Assembly (NCBI GenBank): GCA_037951105.1
Contig: JBAMJV010003243.1
Coordinates: forward strand, 31,034 to 95,033
Direction of reading: 5' to 3'
DNA length: 64,000 nt
From: Echinarachnius parma
Lineage: Eukaryota; Echinodermata; Echinoidea; Clypeasteroida; Echinarachniidae
The notes under the pieces were generated by a model, which was given only the letters and a program-made list of their open reading frames with translations, was not told the DNA's origin and made no database searches. The first letter of the stretch is position 1. Every line of letters begins with the position of its first letter. Both the position numbers and the translations under genes were made by a program. This document shows, piece by piece, positions 12,801 through 27,800 of this stretch.

Positions 12801-15800
12801 AAACTAGTGCTCTTCCTTACCTAATTCGTATTTAAAACAATATATAACTAGAATTGTAATACTTGTTTAGAACAAGTATAGGTGGGCTGGTCGAACTAAA
12901 TTAAAGACATAATCAAGGGCTCATTTGAGATAGCTTATTGTCTCAGCTACAACATACTCGAAGTTCAGCGTAAACGAAGCTAAAACGAAGAAGATATTGG
13001 TCGCGAAAGACGGGAATGTAGAATCCAGTTTTTGAAAAAGAAGTCATGTCCCATAGAGAATACACGCAAAATGTTAAAAAATGACATGCCTCCTTAAATC
13101 GCAAAAATACGCCATGATGCCTTTGTCAAAATGAAAAATCGTGGTTATTACATTTGTAGAAAATTGTCTGAGCTAGAACATATCAAAATTTGGAAGAAAA
13201 TCGATCAACATTTACAGAGATACAATCAATTTTCCAAAAATATGCTGACGTCATAATATGCTAATTGAAATTTTGAGTTCGGAGGCCATTATGATGACGC
13301 CATGAGTTAATTGAGGATCAAATGAGACATGAAATCATATCTCCGACTCATAATCTATCCAAATATGAGAAAAAACTTGGGAGTTCCCATCCATTCTGAA
13401 GAGTTACAATGAATTTTGTATAGGCATGTTTTTGCCCATATATGCTATGTATTACAAGAGCTCGCGCGCACGGACATGTTTCTTGAACGGAAGCTCATTG
13501 CGTTTTTACTAGTCAGAAAAAGGTGAACAAGGTATCAAAATGCTTGGAAAGATGGGCTAAATATGATAACAGAGAAAATTCGGCGATTCTATGTTGCAAA
13601 ATGCCAGTACGCGCGAAAACGCGCGCGCATGCGCGTGTGCGCGTTTTTTCGTAAAATGCTTAAAATGGCCTAAAACGTATCCAAAATGAATTTGCGACGA
13701 TTTTGAACATTTAAAAATTTTGCGCGCGCGTTTTTTGACCTGAAATTGACCGGACGGATATTGACCTTGATCATGATAAATATGAATGAGAAACAACTTT
13801 TCGTTATGAAGATATGATCATGAGAAGATATTCAGAAAATTTTACAAAATGGCGCCTAGATGACGTCATCAGTCAAGGTCAGGGTTCAAAACCTTATTTT
13901 GCTTTGTCCATATGCCTATATATATGTGTGCCAAATTTCAAGGCACTTGATTGAGCCATTTTCAAGTTATCTTGCTAACAAAAAAGTGATTGGAAATAAG
14001 AAAAATAAAGAATAATAAATAAATAAAGGCAATTCTAACGAAATTATGAGGTGGTCAGTATGATGTACAGCCCACCTAATTAAATTTTGTTTAATCATTT
14101 TCTTTTCTTATGTACAATTGCGTATTTTGCGGTTTGCATATTACTCATTACTTTTTAAACTTAACAACTGTTAACATGTATCATGCACTTGACAACTTTT
14201 AACATATGTATCATGCACTTTACAAATGTAACAAATGTACAATTCAGCCTTTGGCTGCCAACCATTTAATTAATAAACTCTTTTTCAATTCAATTAAATT
14301 CAACACAAATAACTTAATTAAATTATACCAAGCAATGCAAATCATTACTAACAAAACACAATCCTACCAAATTCATGGTTTTAATGTTCGTGCCAAATAG
14401 GGGATAGTTGATTTACGATATCTTGCTGTGTTACATTTAATTTTACACAATCCCGACATGTTTCGTAATTGTCTTATACATGTACTAGCTTTGGTTGGAG
14501 GGAGTAAGTGCCTATGTTTTAGAGATTGCAACATTTGTTTGTCAAAATTAATCAACAATGTGTTTCTACGTAAAGAGAGTGATGGTAGCTTACAAATAGA
14601 TAACGCTACACTGTATGATATGTAGTCTCTACCCAATATAATTATGAGTGCTCGTTTTTGAACAAACTCAATTGCGTTGGTTTGAGCATCAGTAATTAAG
14701 GTATGCCAAACTGGACAGGCATACTCTAAAATGGGTCAAATGTAGCATGTATAGACGGTCACCATATCCGTAATAGGTGTTTTCGACCTCCTAATAATAC
14801 AGAGAGTATATAATCTTCGGGATGCTCTAGAAACTATTCTTGAACACGCAAGCTCCACTTCAAATCATTTTGAATTGTGACTCCTAACAACTTAAAGTGA
14901 GAAACAACGTTCAATGGAATTTCATTCAATGTTATATCCGTGCGTGGGTTCATCTGTCGGAGGAAATTTATACAGAGTAGATTACATTTGGTAGGTTGAA
15001 CCATTTTTGAACCATTTTTAACAAGAACAAATACAGAAAAACACATTGACAATTTCTACAACACACAAGTCTATGGAGGTGATTTAATCGGTGATTTAAA
15101 ACAAAATCGAGGTGATTTGAATTGCGATTTAAATCAAAGCGATTACAATCACGCCAACCCTGGTCATCGAAAAATAATAATTATGTTTGATGTACGCATG
15201 GCATAATTATTTACTATACTTATAGACACCCACGGATGTAGATTTTGATTAACATATGTAACCCTTTGTGCACACCAGTGTTTGTACCCATTGTCATGTG
15301 TCCCACAGAGATTTCAACTTTTCAAAAGTAAAACAAGATGTTGTTCTAACCTGAATCCATTGATTTGCGTCATTTGTACCTGAGGCCCACGCTCCATAAT
15401 CGGCACCGTCACGAACTGCATTCAACCGGCCCCGTCTGGCTCCGATATTCGCATTCCACTCGCTAGAGGCACTCAGACTCGAATCAGGGATGGTATTGGA
15501 CTCAAGTCCAAGAGCAGTGTCTTTAAAAAAAAATTGAACTAGGGATATTATTGGACACACACAAGAGTACCCCCCCCCCCCCCACCCCCCCCCCCCCCCC
15601 CCCCCCCCCCCCGGGTGCCCATCCCAATCGCTAGAGTCACTCTGACTCGAATCGGGGATGATATTGAACACAGGTCCAAGAGGAGCTGTTTTTAATTGTA
15701 TTAGGGGTAGTTTGGGCAAACGATTTAGCACGGAAATCAACGGGGACGTCTGCAAAATAGTCAAATGGAGATAAAATTTGCCTCAAGTCCAAACATATCA

Positions 15801-18800
15801 ATCGCGGACAAACGCTCTTGTGATAAAGTTGGTAGAGATTTACAAAGAAGGTATGAACTCCAATTAGTTGATTACCAGCATTATAGGCTAAACAATATCA
15901 GACTTCCACATGCACTTTCATGATTCATTACCATTCTAAAAGTCAATATTTTAATTACCGTATATACTTTGAACGGGACCTGTCCCGTAAAGCTCCATTC
16001 TCAAGCTGATGTGTTCATTCCAGGTAATGGGCAGAAGACGCACATACCGGCACTCTACGGGTGCTGGGAGCGTATTTCGAACCACTGTGTTTTGATCATC
16101 ATTGCCTGCAAAAATCTGAGTGCATAAATCAGACAAAATATAGTGTATAATGTTACAGCGAATCATTTAGCTGACCAGCTGTTGCTGAACAGAAAGGCAA
16201 CCAAAAACAAACATAAAATAACTGGGGTTGACCAAACACACTTATCTCACCAACCCTATCTCCAACCCTAACAGGGCGTTATCGACGAAAACTTGAAGTG
16301 GCCAGAGTGGCAATCTCTGAACAGTCTGTGGAACGGAATGGGGATTTGCAGGTCCAACATGGCAATATATGGGGTATACATCAATGAAGCCGAAGCACTG
16401 CGGTCAGCGACTGCGTTCAGATCCAAACAATCATCACAACAATATGGACATTAATTAAACCTTGAGGAGAGAGGAACGAACAAAATGATATGCACAAACG
16501 AAACTGACTAAATACAGATACTCTAAGCTTATTTCTCTCTATTTATGTACTTTACAGATAGGCCTCAATTAAAGAGATAGTTTCATTTTGGTAAGACTGA
16601 ACTTTAGCAACCAAAACCTGCACAATAACATTAAAAAAGGAATAGTTAACTCCACCAGCATGCTCGGAAGGTATAACAATTACAAACGACTGGGAAAAAA
16701 CATGTTATCATTCAAAAAGAGCTGTTAAAACATAAGAGGGCGCTCTCTAAAAACGCATTGCTTTCATCCTTTTTTAATACAACATTGTGCATTTGATGTT
16801 TTGTTAAAATAATGAATACATAGAGAGATCTTCAACAACTATTCAAAAAACTCTTTAGATATTGTTTGAAAAAGTATAAGCATTTTATACCAGGTTTATT
16901 CGGATATATTTATTATATTTCAGCTGTTTCTGAACCGATTTTTATTTTATTATATTATTATTTATTTATATTATTTTTTAATTGTGTAATTTGTCCTAAA
17001 ATTTGGATTTCTAGATAGCTATGTAGCTTATTTATGTACTGATATCGTTAAAGGGATTGTTGAGTTTTGGTAAAGAGGGCGCTACACAAAATAATTGTTT
17101 GTGAGATAATGAAAATCTGAGTGTCAAATTCGAAAGAGCATACAATTTTAATGACAGAATAATTATTTGATCAAAATCGGTTCAGAAATGGCTGAAATAT
17201 CCATAAACATAACCATTTGTAATACTTGTTGGGCCCCACAATTATTAGATAATTTTGAACCAGCTCTTATTTTTTTTTTAATGTTTCCTCTTTTCAAAAA
17301 TGTACAAAGAAGTTTTTCAAATAGTTGTTGATTATCTCTCTATCTAATAACTCTATCACACGCACACTATTTCATTTAAAATGGTTGAAACCGATGAGGG
17401 TTTAGAGAGCACCCTCTTGAGTTTTAACGGCTATGTTTGAATGATAACATGCTTTTTACTTAGTCATTAGTAATTTTGTTATTCCTTTCGAGCATGGTGG
17501 AGTAATAACTATTAGTTTGTAATGTAATGGTGCAGGTTTTGGTTACTAAAATTCAGTTTACCTAAAACCAACAAGATTTCCACGGACAGGGGCGTATGTA
17601 TAGATACACCCTTTTGTCGTTCAAAATACGACGATAGTTATGCAATCGGGTAAAGAGGGCCCCGATATCTCAAAAACTAAAACTCGAGCACTTCTGAAAT
17701 TTGGCCCAATTAAAATTTTGACCTCAAAAACCCCAAATATGCAATAAAAAAGTGGCCTATTTTCGAGATACGCCTCTTTGCCAGACGACGGCCGAACTGT
17801 ACTCTCTTTACCAGAACTCAACTATCCCTATAACTCAATTTTAATGGAAAGTGGATTTACCGCACTTTGGACCAAAGCTCTTCATATGATGTAATACCTT
17901 TAAATTCTTCATAATCGAAACAACAACAACCAGAACTTGCATTCAACTCTACCTGATGCCGTGTGTTCATAGGTACTGAGAAGAAGGACCAATTTAAATG
18001 TCAAATATCAGAAGAATGCGAGCTGCGCTTGGAGGAAAATTTTTGTTTGTGTATAAGTGCTTTATAAAACCAACTGAAACTTTCACAAAACATTTATAGC
18101 CACTAATTGTGTTTCTCTTTTAAGCAATTTATCCATATACTGTACATTCAATTTCATCTCTTTCGATTGATAAGTGTGCTATGTAGGTTTATCATGTTCA
18201 TGTAGTTAACCATTTACGATGCACCATTTAAAGTCCGATTTATGTTGCGATTATGAAGTATTGCATTTGTCAATTAATAACATACAGAAAAAATGCACTA
18301 CATTTAAATATATTACTCGGTCTTCTAAACTCTTATCTGACAGGGTTGTTTGGATTAGTTGTGCCGCTCATTTTAGAGAAGCCGTGGGGAGGGATTATCA
18401 AAATAAAATTGATTTATCTTAGTGGTTAAAATATACAACTCACCATATCTCTTCCATCAGCTGTAACAGTGTCGAAGGTCACACCGTCCAAGCTGTATGT
18501 GACCTTGTAGCTCCAAACCCATTGGGAAGAGTCCTGACGTCCTTGCGTTGCCACGGCAACGACTTCATACGGAGAGCCGAGATCAACCTGAATATGCCAA
18601 ATATAGTCGAATATGGTGAGTTATCCATATAATATACTGGGTGTTTAATAAAACAATTTTGATTGTTTAAATTTTAAAAGTAAGGCATGGATTCTATACA
18701 TATTGAAGATGAATATAGCTGAGGAGTTTATAACGTTTGTTGGTTTTGATCGCCCTGCATTATTCACATTCATGTTCTTACAATTATCAATATCTTCACA

Positions 18801-21800
18801 AGTGTATTGCAAACAAAAATAAAAACAAATACTAAGAAACTGTGTGCAAGTTAATGAGTGAGTATGTGAGTGTGTATCACAATACCAATTATCCTTAAAA
18901 TCCTCTTTCCACCCAAATTTACAGAGGCTTGCCCTAAGCAAATAATCATCGACTGGGAGGGTAATGGCAAAACTATACGCGCCGAGGTGATCTGTGAAGG
19001 TACTGTCATGCCGAGGCATAGTACCTTCACAGATCGCGCATCTCACTGCAGAAACAATGACAATTTCCATTTTAACAATTGATGATTTGCACAATCTTGT
19101 TGTTATGAACAGTAAATTTGTGTTTAATTTGATAAAATGAGTTCAACATTGCAAATAAAAGTTTTCCATTCCAGATATACATTATTTGCATACTATGCAA
19201 GGTATGCAAATTGTATATGGCTATGAGTCCATCATGTTGATGAGTAAGGTCGAATGAGTGTCCATACTTTTGAATAGTTAAAGGGATAGTTGAGTTTTGG
19301 TAGAGAGGGCGCTAGACTACTTATTTTGTTTGTGAGGTACTGAAAAACTGAGTGTAAAATTTGAAAGAGCATGATATTTAAATAATAAAATCATCTTTGT
19401 TTGATCAAAATCGGTTCAGAGACGGCTGAAATATCCATAAATATAACAATTTGTAATAGAGCCGGGGCCCTAGGTTTATTAGAGAATTTTGAACCAGCCG
19501 TTAAAAATTCAAAAAAATGCTTCCTCTTTTCAAAAAGTTACAAAATAGGTATTTAAATAGTTGTTGGGTATTTCTCTATCTAATCACTATTTCAACAAAA
19601 CATCACATGCACAATATTTTATTCAAAATGGTTGAAACCGATGAGTGTTTAGAGAGCGCCCTCTTACGTTTTAACGGCTATTTTTGAATGATAACATGAT
19701 CTTTACTACGTCATTTGTAATTTTGTGTTCCTTTCTAGTTATAACTATTAGTTTGTAATGTAATGATGCAGGTTTTGGTAACTAAAATTCAGTTTCACCC
19801 AAACTGTACTCTCCTTACCAGAACTCAACTATCCCTTTAATATTGTAATTTTTTTTATATTTTTTAAATACACTGGAAATCTCAGGTTCTATCAAAACAA
19901 TAGCTAATTTGCATATTATGTCCCTTTCTAAGAAGATCCGGATAGTATGTCGTTTTGGTTCAATTAAGCATACCATTGACTCGTAGTTCATCAACCAGAC
20001 CCTTTGCAGTAACATGATGATTGCCCAAGGTTTACAATGATTACCCTATACTGATTACTAATAAATCATTCACAAAATAAGCCGTTCTGCAAAATTGAGA
20101 CTGCTCGATATGTTTTGTTCTTGTGTCCGATGTGTAGAAGTTGAGCAATGGCAATACATGCCGTGTCGGGTGTCGTATCCGGACTACTACCCCCTGGACA
20201 ATCACACCGGGACGAGAACGCCTCCGGGCCGGACTATTACCCCCAAGACAGTAATTATTACCCCCAAGACAATTATTGTCTGGGGGTAATTGCTTGGTGG
20301 ATAGTTGTATTTGGGGATAATTGTCCTGGTGGGTAATTGTCTTGGGGTTAATTGTCTAATATAGTCATACAACCATATTCGATGGCCAAGACAAAAAAAA
20401 TGCAGGATCCTATGGGAGAACAGACTAAAAAAAGTATTTAAGAGGCTAACCTGGGTTAGAAGACTACACAACAAAATAATTAATATGCCCCAAGGGATTT
20501 TTATCATAAAAGACTCTTACGTATGTATGCCATGGTACGTCTAAACTGTGTCTCATCTACGGACTTACGACAGTTGTTCTATATAGACACCCAACGGTGT
20601 AGATTTCGATACGCCTATAGATAAGGGTTCAAATAAAAATATGTATTTACCCCCTGTGTACATCAGTGGTTGCAGCCATTGTTCTGCGTAATAATATATC
20701 GAACTTTTTAAGAATGGAAAAACTCTTTATCTAACCTGGAACCATTGATTTGCGTTATTTGTACCGGCGGCCCATGCTCCATAATCGGCACCGTCACGAA
20801 CCGCATTCAACCGGCCCCGTCTGGCTCCGATATTCGCATTCCACTCGCTAGAGGCACTCAGACTCGAATCAAGGATGGTATTGGACTCAAGTCCAAGAGC
20901 AGTGTCTTTAACAAAAATTGAACTAGGGATATTATTGGACACACACAAAAGTCCATAAATATTGATCGCACTCAAATGCCAATATTCCTTTATTGTGGAA
21001 GTTATGCAAATATTTCGAAGCCGGAACCAAGTACTTTCAAAATTTTCGAGCCCGAGACCATAGATCTTCACAAATTTTGGGGGCCGAGACCGGGTTGTTG
21101 TCTGTCGACACCAGGTTTTAGTCGGTCGAGACCAGGTTTCAGACGGTCGAGACCGCTTAAAAGTAGCCTCGAGACAGGGTAAAATTTGAAAGGGGGGGGG
21201 GGGGGGGGTTCGAACCCCCTAACCCCCCCCCCCCCCTGGGTACGCCTATGGACTGGAGGGGGAGGGTCAATTCGGAGGTGTTCAGTTTTTTTCATACGTC
21301 TTAAGAGTGGCAGTTTTGTAAACTTATACTCCATCGAATGGATATGTTTACTTATAGGTCTACAGAGCGGCCTTCTTTGGAAGAAATTGAGACTCTTGAG
21401 AGCGGCCATCGGCTCTGAAAATGGGGATCTCAAAGAGGCATGTACACGTATTACCAATATACGCGAGTACCCCCCCCCCCCCCCCCCCCCCCGGGTCCCC
21501 ATCCCAATCGCTAGAGTCACTCTGACTCGAATCGGGGATGATATTGAACACAGGTCCAAGAGGGGCTGTTTTTAATTGTATTAGGGGTAGTTTGGGCAAA
21601 CGATTTAGCACGGAAATCAACGGGGACGTCTGCAAAATAGTAAAATTTGCCTCAAGTCCAAACATATCAATCGCGGACAAACGCTCTACTTCCTCTTGTG
21701 ATAAAGTTGGTAGAGATTTACAAAGAAGGTATGAACTCCAATTATTTGATTACCAGCATTATAGGCTAAACAATATCAGACTTCCACATGCACTTTCATG

Positions 21801-24800
21801 ATTCATTACCATTCTAAAAGTCAATATTTTAATTACCGTATATACTTTGAACGGGACCTGTCCCGTAAAGCTCCATTCTCAAGCTGATGTGTCCATTCCA
21901 GGTAATGGGCAGAAGACGCACATACCGGCACTCTACGGGTGCTGAGAGCGTATTTCGAACCACTGTGTTTTGATCAGAATTGCCTTCGAAAATCTGAGTG
22001 CATAAATCAGACAAAATATAGTGTATAATGTTACAGCGAATCATTTAGCTGACCAGCTGTTGCTGAACAGAAAGGCAACCAAAAACAAACATAAAATAAC
22101 TGGGGTTGACCAAACACACTTATCTCACCAAACCTCTCTCTGCTGAGAAAGGTATCTCCAACACTAACAGGGCGTTATCGACGAGAACTTGAAGTGGCCA
22201 GAGTAACAATCTCTGAACATGCTGAACAGTCTGTGGAACGGAATGGGGATTTGCAGGTCCAACATGGCATTATATGGGGTATACGTCAATGAAGCCGAAT
22301 CACTGCGGTCAGCGACTGCGTTCAGATCCAAACAATCATCACAACAATATGGACATTAATTAAACCTTGTGGAGATACGAACGAACAAAATAATATGCAC
22401 AAACGAAACTGACTAAATACAGATACTCTAAGCTCATTTCCCTCCGTATTTGCCGGTGTATAAACCGCAACTGTGTATTAACCGCACCCCCCTTTTTTTG
22501 CAAGTTTTTTTGAAAAAAGTGCGGTTAATACGCTATAAACCGCACCCGTGTATTAACCGCACCCCCATTTTTGAAATGTTTTTGTTTTGAAAAAAGGTGC
22601 GGTTAATACACCAGCAAATACGGAGTTTACAGATGATAAGCCTCAATTAAAGAGATAGTTTCGTTTTGGTAAGACTGAACTTTAGCAACCAAAACCTGCA
22701 CAATAACATTCAAAAGGAATAGTTATAACTCCACCAGCATGCTCGTAAGGTTTAACAATTACAAACGACTGGGAAAAAAACATGTTATCATTCAAAAAGA
22801 GCTGTTAAAACACAAGAGGGCGCTCTCTAAAACGCATTGCTTTCATCCATTTTTCATACAAAATTGTGCATTTGATATTTTGTTAAAAAAGCATTTTATA
22901 TATATTTATTTTAAGTCGTCGAATAAACCTGGGGCCCCAGGTTTATTCGGATATATTTATTATATTTCAGCTGTTTCTGAACCGATTTTGATCAAATAAA
23001 GTTTATTCTGTCATAAAAATTGTATGCTTTTTCAAATTTGACACTCAGTCTGTCATTACCTCACAAACAAAATAATGGGTGCAGCGCCCTCTATACCAAA
23101 ACTTAACTACCCCTTTAAAAGAAATACACGAGTGCGAGTATCAGCTTTGTAAATTATTATTTAACAGACTGTTTGATTTAACTTCATATTCTTCATAATC
23201 GAAAGTTGGTAACAGCCGATCTTCCATTTAACAGTTTTAACACAAGAAGGTCAAATAGACCGCTTCTGTAATGTATGCAAATAATATGCGTATAACGTAA
23301 GACTCCCCGTTTGCAAGCTTAACAATAGTAACTAGGTCCGGCAAGCTAAGTTTGCCGGAGCTTGCCGGACTATAGTTACTATTGTTAAGCTTGCCAACGG
23401 GGAGTCTGACGTCATACGCATATTATTTGCATACATTACACAAGAAGGTCAAATTCAACATGAATGCGAGTAGAAGCAGGACAATCATTATTGTTGCTTT
23501 CTAAATGAACATTCATATATTGATGTAACCAACTGAAACATTTATTGCCACTACTCGTGTGTTTTCTTTCACACAATTTATACCCTACATGAACTTACAT
23601 CTGTGTTGGCAGAGAAGTGTACTATGTAAGTTCATACTAGTTCATGCAGTTATGAAATAACATGTCGATGTACGTGTCCGTTGATTTCCATCTGAAGTTA
23701 CATTAGTGCTTCAATTAGGAAGTATGATATTTGTCAATTAATAATTTACAGAAACGATGCACTAATGTACATCAAATGTTTTTACACTATATCCTAAACC
23801 GTAATCAGACGGGTTGTTTGGATGGTTACAGCTCGTTATTCCGAAGGTTCGTTATTCCGAAGGTTCGTTTATTCCGAAGGTTCGTTATTCCGAAGGTTCG
23901 GTTATTCCGAAGGTTCGTTATTCCGAAGGTTCGTTATTCCGAAGGTTCGTTAATCCGAAAATGAAATGAGGTTCGTTTATCCGAAAATGAAATGAGGTTC
24001 GTTAATCCGAAAATGAAATGAGGTTCGTTTATCCGAAAATGAAATGAGGTTCGCTAATCCGAAAGGTTCAATACCAACTCCATATCATTTTCGAATTAAC
24101 GAACCCTCTTGCACTTTCGGACTAACGAACCTCATTTCATTTTCGGATTAACGAACCGTCGGAATATCGAACCCGATTTCATTTTCGGATGAACGAACCT
24201 TCGGAATATCTAACTCTATTTCATTTTCCCTCCACCTTCCCTCTGATTACCTACCTATTTAGGCTTCCTTTTGTTCACTATCTCTTTTACACTCCCTGTC
24301 CCATTCATTTGTCCATGTTGCTTCCCTACATATCATCACCCACTGGGTCCTTATCCTTTTCACTCTCTCCTTTGAACTCGCCTATTCCATTCATCCGATC
24401 CTGCAACACACTTCACTTCACTTTCTTTGTCCTAATCCTCTCCTCCCATCCCCTACACTCATAATCCCCTCTATTGTTCCTCCCCTATCAGTGCCCCAGC
24501 GCACTCCCACACCTCATCAACTGTCTTTTGTTCACATGTCTCTTTCCATTTCTTGATTTATTTCTTTGATCCTCCCTACCTCTATTCTTCTCTAAGCCTT
24601 ACACTCTCATCACATTTTCTTTGACTGCAGCCACTTAAGGACCCTCCCATGCCTGTTTGACCTGATTGGTCAAGCAGTCCTGACACTCACCCACTCACAG
24701 TTGCTTTCATTGTTTTGTGTCTCCACCTCCTTTCCTCTTTCCAGCCCCCCTTCCATACATGTGTTTATGTTGGTATATATTCTGTGGTTTTTCTGTAGTA

Positions 24801-27800
24801 ACTGTCATTTGTGCCCTGACGAAGATTCTGCTAGGATCGAAAGCTAGGCTGTATACGACTCTCTATTTCATTTTCGGATAAACAAACCTTCGGAATAACG
24901 AACCTTCGGATTAATGCAACAAATGTTCGGATTAACGAACCCTATTTCATTTTCGGATTAACGAACCCTCAGGTACACAAAATGTGTGTGTTCGGAATAA
25001 CAAACCTTCGGAATAACGAACCTTCGGAATAACGAACCTTCGGAATAACGAACCGCACGCGTTTGGGTTTAACTGTGCCGTTCAATTTAGATAACCCGCG
25101 GGGAGGGATAATAAAAATAAAAATGTAGTGATCTTAGTGGGTAAAACATACAACTCACCACATCTCCTCCATTAGCTGTAACAGTGTCAAAGGTCACACC
25201 GTCATCGCTGTAGGCGACCTTGTAGGTCCACACCCATTGGGAAGCGTCCTGACGTCCTTGTGTTGCCACGGCAGTGACTTGATACGGAGAGCCGAGATCA
25301 ACCTGCATATTTCATTGTCGATTATGATGAGTTATCTATGTTATAACTATCTACATTTACTGGGTGTTACATACAAATCTTGACACTATTGAATGTAAAT
25401 AATTAGTATTTATATTGAAAAGGACAATAACTGACGAGTGTAAACCTTAATTAGTTCCGGCCCCGCTGCATTTTTCATATTGATGTGCAAACAATTAATC
25501 AATATGTTCACAAGCTGATTGCAAAATGTGGTCCGAAAAAAAAATCTTCTGTACAAATTGAGAAACTGTGTGCAAGTTCATGAGTGAGTTAGTGAGTGTG
25601 TATCACAATACCCATTTCCCTTATGCTGCTCTGACATGTTGGCGAATATCCTTGCGAATGGGCTTACGACACGGGTGTCCCCCCTCCCACGGTACACTCC
25701 CACTTTTTTTGCTTTTGCAAATTTTCACTCGAAATAATGCAATCTGGTGCATACCTTGGAAGGAAATTTGATAATCTAAATTAAAGAAATCATGACTTAA
25801 ATCATCTCCCTCATGATTAGACCGCTATATAGTATACAAATACAATCGAATCTACACAAACACCAGACTCAAATACGCTCACATCGTCCATGCAAGTCTA
25901 TACTTATTTGGGGGAGGGTGTGGGAAGGGGTTTACCCCCTCCTACGTGTAGAAATTTTCGAAATTGGTTTTTAAAATATCACTTTAGAAGTATGGTCATT
26001 ATTGTCCTTATCATTATTATTGTTATTAGGCATTTTGTAAGATTTTTAAGATGGGGATTAGTTGTACTTGTACAGGCCACACCCCCCCCCCCCCCCCCCC
26101 ACCCCATCAACAAGTTGGGGATATATCCCCTATCCCCCGGGATAAAACTCCCGTGGACACACTAAAAACTCACGCTGTTGATCCCATTGTGTATCTCCTG
26201 GTGGAACTGTTGTTTCTGGCGTACATTGTCTGGTTAGGTGGATCTGTAAATGGTGCGCTTAATGTAGAAGGATCATTTTCATGAAGGGGGCAAAAGGGGG
26301 GCAAAAGGTTCTCTAACGTGGGAGGGGCATTGCGAGGGAGCGAAGCGACCAAGCGTGGGAGGGTATTGGAGGGGGTGTCCCCCTCCCACTGTAGGGAGCT
26401 TTTGCAAATTGTCGGCTTTAAATTGCGCGATTTGGTGCATACCCGAGACAGGCTTTCAAATGTATTGGGGGGGGGGGGGGGCATGTCCCCCCTCCTCCGT
26501 CCACCGCCTGTTGTCGCCCATTTTTCAAGTACCGCGCACGACACGGGTCCCTTGGGTTAGGTTCAGTAGACCTATGCTCAATTGATGCAGATGTCGACTC
26601 TGGAGAAGATGACTGGTGCTCTTACAATCATGATCATCAACAGTAGGCCTTGGAACGGGTGCATTTGGCTTGTAATTAGTCAAGGAAGTTTGTCTTTGCC
26701 TAGCATTTTGGACTAAGTAGTGCAACTATGTGCCTATAATTATAGCATGCATGAAGGCGTCAAACGGTCAAAATGATCTATAAGAGCAGGAGGTAGCTGC
26801 AGGATCCTGCGGAGGCCCCTGGTGGACGATTTACAATTGCGCTAGGCAGTTTGTTAGGCCTACGCGCTCTATACTACTGAAATGCGGTATTAACGTCCTC
26901 GCGCACGGGACTGATAATTCGCATAATTACGGCGCTATGCCCGCGGCCTCCCACGTGGAAAGATTCTTCAAACTGATATAGTGCGCTATTGCTACTAGGG
27001 AACGACTGTTATGTTGTTCTTTATTATCATTGATAACATCATTATTATCACACATTTTGATAAAACACGATAATAATGAATGATACATTTGGCTTAATTT
27101 CGGGTCGTTCGAAATTGTTTTTGGGGGCCAAACGATTGGGGGGGGGGGGGCACGCGCCCCTCCGTAGCTACGCCACTGTCATCTGGTGCTCATTACCAAT
27201 ATGTGGTAAGTTGCATTCGTAAATCATTCGCAAGGATATTCATCACTGTGTGAGAGCATCATTAAATTCGCAAGGAAAGCATATTCTTATTATTTTCTTG
27301 ACATTTCGTAAGCAATTGCAAGCCATTCTTATTGATGGCAAAATATTTGTATAGTAATCGTAGGACATGTTTAAGATTCGCAAGGGCATACGTAAGCATT
27401 CGTAGCATTCGCAAAGGTTTCGGTAGAAATTCGGCGAATCTAATGGTAAGCAATTTTAAGGTTCGTATAATTTTTGGCGAATTTGCCACGAATTTCGATT
27501 TTTTTTTATATTCGCAAGGATATTCGCCACAGTGTGAGAGCAGCAGTATAATCCACTTTTCCACCTAAATTTACAGAGGCTTGCCCTAGACTGCTAGATA
27601 TGCAGGGTTATGCATTGGGTGATTTCAAGTATGGTGTTTAAGGCCGGTGTTGGTGTTTATTACACACAAACACCAGTTTGATAAACACTAACACCAGCCC
27701 TAAACACCATACTTGAAATCACCCATTGTCTACCAACATATGATGTCTTGCTATGGACTGGATTTTACTAGATCAAGTGCAACCAAGTGGCTACGCAGAC

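Noticed and set aside
21068..21680. Gly/Pro-rich frames of 106-163 codons across 21.07-21.68 kb
   Set aside because: They run through G and C homopolymers. Only the short exon A' part is gene-derived.
24189..24464. 91-codon Ser/Pro/Leu frame
   Set aside because: It is pyrimidine-rich DNA inside the TTCCGAAGG element with no domain.
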